A stretch of DNA of 64,000 bases from Marasmius tenuissimus (lineage: Eukaryota > Basidiomycota > Agaricomycetes > Agaricales > Marasmiaceae): contig JAQOTA010000053.1 in assembly GCA_029532415.1 (NCBI GenBank), positions 3,224,001 through 3,288,000 of the forward strand, given 5' to 3'. The translations under genes and the position numbers were made by a program. This document shows, piece by piece, positions 55,604 to 64,000 of the stretch (the stretch's first letter is position 1; every line of letters starts with the position of its first letter). Under the pieces are notes generated by a model. That model was not told where the DNA came from. It ran no database searches and worked only from the letters and a program-made list of their open reading frames with translations.

Positions 55604-58600
55604 CTACTTGCGGGGTGAACTTGTTGGCGATCCAAATGCCGACGAAGGACGATCCATCCTTCCTTTCAAACGGTCCAGCTCGCGTTCAAGACTGAGAACA
55701 AGTTTGTCAACCATCGGGGAGAATATACGTTACGGGGTAAGCTCACCTAAGTGCTTTCTGCTTGAGATCTGCCGCATCACGTTCTGCCCTCCGCTTCGCA
55801 GACTGCAGAAGATTCTCCTCGGTGTGCTATGGCGTTTGATGTGTTAATGAGTATCAATATGCCGGCCATACGACATGACACCCACCATCTTATCCATCTG
55901 TTGTCGTAGACTTTGGACTTGAGTCTCGTACGACCGTCTTTCCTCATCCATCTTAGTCTTCTGCCTATCAACTTCACTCTGCTGGAATTTGAAGTCTCTC
56001 GACATCCGGTCTGCGGAACGCATAACGCGGGAATTACCCGTGGACTGCTGAGTCAGTTGACTTGTTATCTCCTCAATACGGCTATCAGCGCGTCTTGCGA
56101 GAGTTCCTGGTCTTGATGAACTAGCGTAAGACTTGGTCTCCAGATCGACGACTCGAACGTTCAGTTCTTTGACTTGATTCTCCAGGTTGGCCTAATTGCA
56201 GTGAAGGGTCAGCATTAGGGCAATCACACAGGAATTGAAGCGCGTACATTAAGCCTGTCCAGTTCGGAGTTGTCAACTCTCACTTTGCCCAGTTCTATCT
56301 GACATTCATTCGCATACGATTCTGCTTTCTTCATCCGCTCAAAAGCGTTCGCAACACGGTCCTCTTGCTCCTCCAGCAACCTCTCCAAGTCCTGTTTTTG
56401 TAAGAAGAGTTTCTGAAATTCTTGTTCAGAGGACATTCGGTGGGTGTCGACATGGTCAAGTTTAACCCCGTCGAGCTCAGCTTGTAATGCCCGACGTGCT
56501 TTCTGGAGAAGGGCGCGGTCCGCTTCCACGTCATCCAGTACGCCACGGAGCTCGCGAACTTGTGAGTGCAACGCAACAATCTGGGCTTGTTGTTCGGATT
56601 GGGCAGCTGTAGAGACTTCGTAAGCCTTGGTGACGTCCCGAATTTTGGTTTCCAACCGCTCTTTCTCTTTCCTCCAGCCACCACTGTTGTAGACTTCATC
56701 ATCAAACCTAAGCTGGAGCTCGTCATAGTCTGAACGAATCTTTCTGTTTTCCTCCCGTAGACGGGTAAGAATGTCACGTTGAGATTGCAGTTCTAGTCAA
56801 GAAATCAGCGAGGAGGCGGGACAGAATATTGGAAGAGACAAACCTTCACTTAAAGACGCCAGCTCCGCTATTGCGATTCATTGTCAGCTGGAGTACTGAG
56901 GTTCTAGGATTGCGATTACCTTGGTATTTCTTGCGAGTCTGATCGCCGGTGAAAGCGCCCTCCTCGATATCTTTCTGGTGTTGTTTCTTCTCATCCTCCA
57001 ATTCCTCAGCGAGGCGCTGATTGAGAATGACGAGGTCGGAAGACTCGTGATCACCGTCCTCTAGTCTATGCTCCAGCTCTTGGATGCGCTTCTGAGCGGC
57101 GCGAAGCTTCTCCTCGACGGACTTGTGCTTGGCGTGGGCGTCACTTTGTGCCTTTTCCAACTCGGAGACCGTACGTCGTACTGGTAGAGTGTGAGTCAAA
57201 GCAAAGGACAGCGAGCTACATTATCATACGAACCTGACGCTTCTGCTCTCGCGGCCTTTGCGCGGGCGATTTCGGCAGCTTCCAATTGTTGTTGAAAAGA
57301 CTGCTCCTTAGTCTTGAACGTGTCCACCAGTGCCTTCATTTCTACAAATCTCATATCAGACACTGCACTGGCGCCAGGTAAGATATACAATACCAGTGTG
57401 AGCGACGGAAGCAGACGAAAGAGATATGTCGTCCTCTTGCTGTCTTTTCTGTAGTTGACGTTTCAAGGCTTGAATACGATCATAAGATTTTTACTCAAAA
57501 TGGAGAGCGGGACTCGCTCACAGGAAACTTCACTCTGAGCTGTGTCAAGGCGTGCCGACAATTGCGCTGACTCTTCCATGATCTGCTTCTTGGAATGAGA
57601 GCTTTCTTGCAGCTGTTTGCGCAAGACTTCCAATTCGGCTTGGGCAGTACGCTGCTGAAGGTTCTAAGAGCGGAAACGATCAATTTATGAGATACGAAAG
57701 CCTGATCCCAAATCTCACCAGTGCTCTTCGGGCTTCCTCGAGGTGTTCATAACTCTGGCGTTCATTCTGGATAGTTTTCTGGAACTTCGACCACATTGCC
57801 TGAATGCCGTCAATCTGAGCGGACTCTGAAACCTGCCGAGCCTTGGATTCTTCGTCCAGCAATTCAGCCAATCGTGCATTCTCCTTGGCCAGGCGAGCAC
57901 GATAATTCTGCAAAAATTGCTTCGACCCGTCGCTGTTCTCCAGATCGGAGGTCATCTCACGCAGGGATGACTCCAGATGGAATCTGACACGCTCAGAAGC
58001 GGCCATCTGAAGTTCGAGGGCTTCCACTTGTTGTCGAAGGGCAGCCACTTGATTATCATTCCGTGCTCCATCCTTGGGATCCGCCGAAGTTGACATCCTC
58101 TTTGACGACTTCGCAGAGTTGGCGGTACGCGACGACGAGATGTTGTTGAATTCGTGCATAGTAGGGGTGGGAGGAATGACCTGTTTCTGGATTTCGTCCT
58201 CTACGAGTTGAAGTTCCTTCAAAAGCCTCGAGTGGAACGACGATGGTCCACTGTTCATGATCAACTGACGGATCTCCGCGTGTTGGCGCTGGACAAGGTC
58301 GCGCATTCTGAGAGCGGCCAGACGTGAGTCTTCGACTTGATCCAGCTGCTCCTCGAGTTGGCTGATTCGACTCTGGTACTGTCGTTGAATCTTTGCCAGT
58401 GAGTCGGGGCTGGTAGCCTCGTCTGCAATTCGGGAGAGTTCTGCCTCCAAGGATGCCTTCCTCTGTTGAGCAAGCAATAGCTGCTGCCCGAGGTCATCGG
58501 TTTGCCGTCGTGAGTTATGAAGCTCGTTCTGCAATCGACGACTGTGCAACTCTGCGTCATCCTTGGCAGTACGTTCCCGTTCAACATCGGCCAGTGCACG

Positions 58601-61600
58601 AGATAGGCGTTCCTCCTGCGCCCTAACAGCCTTTTCCTTGCTTCGTAACTCCATGCGCTCCCGCTCCGTCTCGCGAATCAGATCCTCGGCCTCCCCAGTA
58701 AGCCGCGTTTTGGCCTTCTCGAGCGACCGTATATACGCGGCGTTCTTCTGGAGTTCAAGCTGCGCCTCCGAGAGTTGCCTATCTGTGACGCGCTTGGCCT
58801 CCTCCAGGACATGTACGTGCTCGACAATTGTTTTGTCCTGTTTCGATTCCAGCTGCTTTACCTCCCATTCGCGAGCCTTCAAGTCATCCAGAGCCTTCTT
58901 CAGTTCCCTTTCAACTTTCACGTTGTGGTCTTTCAGCTTTGCCACTTCAGACTTCTGTGAGGAGATTGTCTTCTCAAGCTGTCCGCGTTTCGATGTCTCG
59001 GCGTCGAGCTGTTTACGCGTTGATTCGAGTTGTCGGTCGTTGTTGGCTTTCTCTCGCTCGAGCTGCAGCATCATGTCTTCGATCCCATGGTACTTGCTCT
59101 GTGCTGCTGCGAGTTGTCGTTCGAGTCCCTGCGATGTCCCAGACGTAAGGCGGGGATGAGGCCAATATGATAGAGAAGGCTTACCTCTTTGGCTTTCTGA
59201 GCGTCTGCCAAAGCTCCCTCTGCGTCATGCTGGCGAGATCGTAGTGACTGCAGCTCGGACTCTAAGGAACGTTGGGTTTTCTCCAACTCCACTACATTTT
59301 GCTGCGCTCGGTCTGCGAGGGCCTTGTGCTTTTGCTCAGATTCGGCAACAGTACCGTGTGTTTCTTGCAAGGAAGCCAGCTCTCGGGTCGCATAATCCAA
59401 CTCAAGCTTCAGCTTGCTCTGGTTTTCAAGTGCTGTTCGGCGTGCATCCGTGAGCTCGCGTTGTAGCTTATCCACTTGGGAGCGAAGGCCAGCAAGCTCG
59501 ACTTCTTTGCTCTTCTCAACCTCGTTCCTACGTGTCTCCTCACTGGTTTTTGCCTGCAAGAGCGCTCGAAGCTCGTCAAGCTCGGCCTGGAGTTTGGCAC
59601 GAAGCGAATCCCCTTTGGATCGATCCTCCCTTTCGGCATTCAGCTCGGCAGCCAATGTGTCTATGTCGCTCTGCAACTCAAGAATCTCTTTCGTCGCAGT
59701 TTGGTGCTCGATCTTCAACTCGTCCAGTTGCTGCAAAAGTTCGGCAATCCGATCCTCTTTCTTCTGAATCATACTGGAGTAGTCCGTTGCTGTCCTAGCC
59801 AATTCCGAAAGCTGTTCCTTGACTTGCCGCGCCTCCGTCTCCAATGCATCACAGCGGCTTTTCAAGATACCCCTGAAGGAAGTCGTCAACGTGTATACCA
59901 CAAGCCTTAGCAGACTAAGGAGCAACTTACTTGTTACCGACTTCGACATCGAGTTTCCCTTCGAGCTCCTTGATAGTAATCTCAGAGCGTTCACGGGCTC
60001 GGGAGAGGTCTTCTTCGCGCTGCATGGCCAGACTCTTCAAGTCCTCACTGACCTTCGTCAGGGCATCCAAGTCACCCTGGAGCGCTTCAATCTCCTCCGT
60101 CGCAGCTGCGAGTTCGTTTGCTGCTTCGGTTTCGCGAGCGGTCCACTCCTTCTGTTCGTTCTCCAAACGAACCAAGTGCTCGGCAGCCTGGTCGAACATA
60201 TGACGGAGCTCATTGTGACGTTGTTCGCTGTCTTTGTGCATCTTCATGGCGCGGTCGAGCTGGGACTGAAGGTCGTCAATATCTGCCTGGTAGTCGCCAA
60301 TCTCTTCCTCGAGCTCAGCTTCGCGCTTCTTGCTTCGGTCCAACAAGGATTCTTTGTCCAGAGAGAGATTTCGTTCGGCCTCCAGTTGATCCTCAACCTT
60401 TCGCTTCTCCGCTTCCAGTGACATCTGCAATTTCTCTAGCTTGTCCTTCTCTTGTCGGTCTCGCTCCGCCCTCTCTTTGTGCAGTGCCAGCTCGGCCTCC
60501 TTACGTCGGAGCTCGTCATCACTTCGAGTGGCTGCAAGCAACGGCCGGACCTGATTACTGACCTCAGCAAGAAGCGGAAGACGTTGGTCAAACGATCGCG
60601 TACCTTGGTATACAACTGCCACCATGGCCAATCTCTCAGTTCGCCATAAACGCGAGCGTTACGTTGAATGGTTCGGATGGCGATAGCACGGTTGACAATC
60701 TTCTTGATCTGCCGCCTCGCAGTCCACATTCTGGCCACGGCCTGGAGCTTGGAGAAGATATCGTATAGCAGGGCATCTCGTCGCTCTTCGAGCTCCGCTA
60801 GTACACCTGCTTTGAAGAAGATTTTCGATGTACCAATCTTGAACATCGCTTCGTCCAGCTCCAAGGTAGCTACCATTCTCCGGCAGGCCTCTCGACCATC
60901 CATGTAACCTGGCGGTATAATCCCAGGCGTCAGGACCTCATATCGCTGGCGGAATTCAACGAAGGGGAGTCGATTGGGGTAACCAAGACGTGCAATCCGT
61001 ATTCCTTCCAAGACACCATTGCAACGCAGTTGGTCGAGGACGAGAGGAACATCGACACGTCCAGGTTTCTTGTTCGCATTGGGCACGATGCATCGCACGA
61101 AGTGTGGTTGAGTTGCCTGGAGTTGCGACATAAGACTAGCCAGCTGCTCTTTGTGCCGCTGCCCCACTGTCCTGAACGCACCCTTCTTGATACCTCGTTT
61201 CCGTCCAACAGTGTAGAGATTGGCTTGAGTGCCGGCAGGGGGAGGTACGGGAGCATCAGCGTAATCGGCGAAGAGGTTGGCGACATATCGTTCTGAGGAT
61301 GCAGCAAGAACGCGCGTCAGGTTATCATTCAGTGGATCCTTGTTCTTCTCAAGCCAGCCTTCCGTCCTGTATTCAACCTTAGCGGCATAATGCTGGATCG
61401 TGAACCCCTGTTCAAATCGTGCTGGTTCGTACTTGTCACGCCCGGGGTGTTGTGAATCTGGGTCGCCAGTACCTCCGGCCCAGAGCGTGTTCAACTTGTT
61501 GTTGAACGTGAGATCCGTGGCTTTGGGCATGATGCACTCCTCATCCAGACAGCTCAGAATCCCGATGACATTCCCGCTAGACTCGATCAGATCGATGGTA

Positions 61601-63521
61601 GGTTGGAGATCGAGGCCAAAGTTGACATAGTCCCATTTAATGCCCTCCCGCGAATACTCCTCTTGCTCAAGGACGAACATGTGGTGATTGAAGAATTGTT
61701 GGAGTTTCTCGTTGGTGTAGTTAATGAGGAGTTGCTCGTAGGTGTTAATCTCAAAGATTTCGAAACCGGCAATATCGAGAACTCCGATGAATGTGGATTT
61801 GGAAGAGGGGCGATCGAGGGCCTGGTTAATTCGATCAACCAGGTAACCAAAGGACTTCTCGTACAATGTTTTGCACAAGGCAGCAAGTTCGTCGACAGCT
61901 TGTTGCCTAGTTCGCGCTTGTGAGACCCATTCTCGTCCAGCTAAGACGCGGGGTTGCAGGACAGCACGAGTAAATTCTGCGACGGGAATCCCAAGCAGAT
62001 GACAGACACGCTCGGCTTGGGAGGGATCGGACATAATGGCATCGTCCGCGCGGGTAGACGATATGACTATGTTTCCGATGTGGATGATGGCTGCGACAAT
62101 TCGGAAGAGGTCAAACTGTTCATTTGCGGTGAAGCCCACCACGTCGAGAGCAGACTACAAATTTCATTCAGGTTCCTGCCCCGGAAAGATACCGAGTGCA
62201 CTCACCAGCAAGGCTGCCCACTCTTGTCTATCGTCTACACCGTCGATTTCGCGCCGGCTCTTATTGAGATATTCATAGTCCTCAACCCCACCCCCCAGAA
62301 GTAATTTCTCTATGACGGGTGTTAGTAGAGGGGAGAGTCGTCGTGGAAGAGTATGCACCTTTCAGCGGCTCCGGACCACCCATGAGTTGATAGAAGACGT
62401 GGAAGCTTCGTTCAGCGTCACTTCTAACCACGACCCTGCTCTTTTCCAACAGATACCAATCGATGTTCGCGCCTGCAATGCTTCCGTCTGGGGCGAACAT
62501 GATTCGAACAAACTTACCAAAACGACTAGAGTTGTTGTTGCGCTGAGTCTGAGCGTTACCAAACGCTTCGAGAATGGGATTGGCTTGGAGGATCTGCCGT
62601 TCAAGAAGACCAAGGCGACCTTTGGCGTTAAGAAATCCGCTTCCAGTCATGGAGGGAGTCGCGACATGATTCCTCTTTGTCGAGTTGCTTCTTGGCAAGC
62701 CTATCGAAGGCATGGTAGAATACGATGTCGAGCCAGACAACGTCGGAGATCGAGAATGGGAGGGCGTGGGCGGATGGTGCACATCGGTAGCGATGGCTGC
62801 CAGATATTGAATGACTTTCTTCGTGCTTTCGGTCTTCCCCGCTCCAGACTCTCCTCTGCAAAGGAGGCTTGAATGAGTATGAGAAACGTTTGCAAGTTGC
62901 GGGAAACGCACGTTATGAGGATACTTTGGTTCTCGCGTTCATCACCCATGTTGACCCACGCGCGTTCGGCGACAGCAAAGATGTGAGGAGGGTTCTCATC
63001 TCGACGTTTGCTCCGATATTGGTGTATTATGGCGTCAGAATACAGCGGGAGGTTCTGGTATGGATTGACTGCAACTAAGAACAGCCCGGAATACGTCTGG
63101 AAGAACTTGTGAGCTCATTGCAGCTACAATAAACGACAGGCACTTGCATATATGGAGCCTGACCCGTATCTCAGCCGAAGATTGTGTACGACGCTAGCCT
63201 CATTCAAGAACGTAAGATCCGCGATATCTTCCACTCGATCAAACTTGGGGGGATTCATCTTCGACAAGGCGTACAGAGGCACTTTTCGAAACTAGACCGG
63301 CCTGTTCAGGGAAGAACAAGATGACAGAGTCAAAGGAAACTTACATCTCCTCCAGCCGCCATTATCACTTCAGCAAACTCTCCATCCTCCTTATTGACCC
63401 AACCTGAAAGATAGCCATCTCGGTCGTCTGGTACCCAAACCCATTTCTTCTCGTTGAATTCTGCCTGAGCCGCAGCAGCCCTTGCAGCCTCCGCGCTTTG
63501 TGAGAGACGAGGTGCGGGCAT
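55604..63521 (-). CDS. MYO2: Myosin II heavy chain
   Basis: Conventional myosin for the cytokinetic ring, about 2,300 residues with many introns. The start at 63521 ([20 protein letters not shown]) leads into [18 protein letters not shown] (SH3-like). The motor follows: [36 protein letters not shown] (P-loop), [14 protein letters not shown] (switch I), [20 protein letters not shown] (switch II), and [20 protein letters not shown] (SH1 region). [20 protein letters not shown] is the converter end. The neck has IQ-like stretches ([36 protein letters not shown]) that would bind Cdc4 and a regulatory light chain. The remainder is a very long coiled coil with heptads of Leu/Glu/Gln/Lys. A loop-1 insert of over 40 residues follows the P-loop helix. 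The end reads [13 protein letters not shown]. Confidence 0.95.
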
Positions 63522-64000
63522 GAAGTGGTCGTCTGGTAGGATTCGGTTGTTGACTCAGGCGTGAAAGAAATCAGTTGATGTCTGAATATTGTTGATTACC
63601 GTCAGAGAACGCGTAGCATAGAGGAAGAAGGGGTTTCAAGGAGGCGGTCAGAGAAATTAGGAAGGAGATGAATGGAGAGTGGCCGTTCCCGAATGTCGAT
63701 AGAGCCTTAGGAGGCTTGTGAGGTGGAACAGAGCAAGGCAGACAACTGTCGATGTACATACAACCAACATCTCCCAATTTGGCAATCGATAAGATTCGCA
63801 TGACAGATTAGATTAGATGGGTAAGCCCCTGAGTTCATCTGACTCGCAATGGCCATGGACTTCTACTGATTCAGGCTTGGCAATCGCATTGAAAGACAAG
63901 TACTTGAGCATTGAGCAGCTTGCCCTACCTCAGTCCCTTGAGGGCTCCTTGAATTGTGTACTACATCTAGGGCACAAGTGATTCACCCTGACCCGTTTGC
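63522..64000. other. Region upstream of the myosin gene at the right edge
   Basis: About 480 bases. A minus-strand open frame at 63571-63801 has no homology I recognise and is probably 5' UTR. No TATA box is obvious and no other gene is supported before the window ends. Confidence 0.45.

Noticed and set aside
58563..60421. Long plus-strand open frames (up to about 200 codons) across the myosin coiled coil
   Set aside because: Antisense shadows of a Glu/Leu/Gln-rich coiled coil; composition is Ser/Leu/Cys-rich and shows no family similarity.
63571..63801. A 76-codon minus-strand frame upstream of MYO2
   Set aside because: No homology and no convincing splice into the myosin start, which already has a good N-terminus at 63521.

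Overview
The window is nuclear DNA from a filamentous basidiomycete, most likely an Agaricomycete. Genes are packed on both strands with gaps of a few hundred bases. Most are split by many short (about 50-65 nt) GT-AG introns. Recognisable families fit a mushroom-type fungus: sphingolipid C9-methyltransferase, a CSC1-type channel, an SPX-RING ligase, an AGC/DMPK-like kinase and an E-class P450 of the multi-intron agaricomycete type. I count 30 protein genes, one cut by the left edge, and one small non-autonomous DNA transposon. I found no tRNA, rRNA, CRISPR array or large mobile element. All gene models were spliced by eye, so interior intron boundaries are approximate except where stated.

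Layout: 1-432 is the 3' end of an unknown gene. 1-5 kb holds a cytochrome P450 and an unknown acidic protein. 5.3-11.1 kb holds an SPX-RING ubiquitin ligase, the sphingolipid methyltransferase and the ER-Golgi protein Yif1. 11.4-18.9 kb is two very tight divergent pairs: CSC1 channel/mitochondrial release factor 1, then a proteasome-chaperone-like protein/Cdc4 myosin light chain. 19.1-22.7 kb is a tandem pair of FAD monooxygenases with a MITE between them. 23.4-30.4 kb holds Cdh1, Hsp10, site-2 protease and a small membrane protein. 31.2-36.6 kb holds ribosomal protein eL38 and the P5A ATPase Spf1. 37.1-45.6 kb holds a Ypk1/Gad8-type AGC kinase, an RBM18-like RNA-binding protein, Erg3 and a DMPK-like kinase. 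46.0-50.4 kb holds Naa38, Dpm1, an F-box protein and an unknown. 51.2-55.4 kb is a head-to-head pair of eIF3 subunits (e and l). 55.6-63.5 kb is a myosin II heavy chain.

Themes: most genes are housekeeping, with several ER/membrane-lipid functions (Spf1, Dpm1, Yif1, Erg3, S2P, C9-methyltransferase). The window carries both a myosin II heavy chain and its Cdc4-type light chain. It also carries S2P, which in fungi activates SREBP, and an ERG3 gene whose promoter contains a sterol-regulatory-element-like site. The P450 and the two FAD monooxygenases form a minority class with TATA boxes close to the start codon, as expected for inducible metabolic genes. I did not find a convincing, wholly new multi-gene system. 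The best leads are the C-terminal CaaX-like tail of the SPX-RING ligase, the MITE in a monooxygenase promoter, the SRE-like and heat-shock-like promoter sites, the shared eIF3e/eIF3l promoter, start-codon-only first exons, a GC-AG intron abutting the GGQ codons of the release factor, and a large loop-1 insertion in myosin II.
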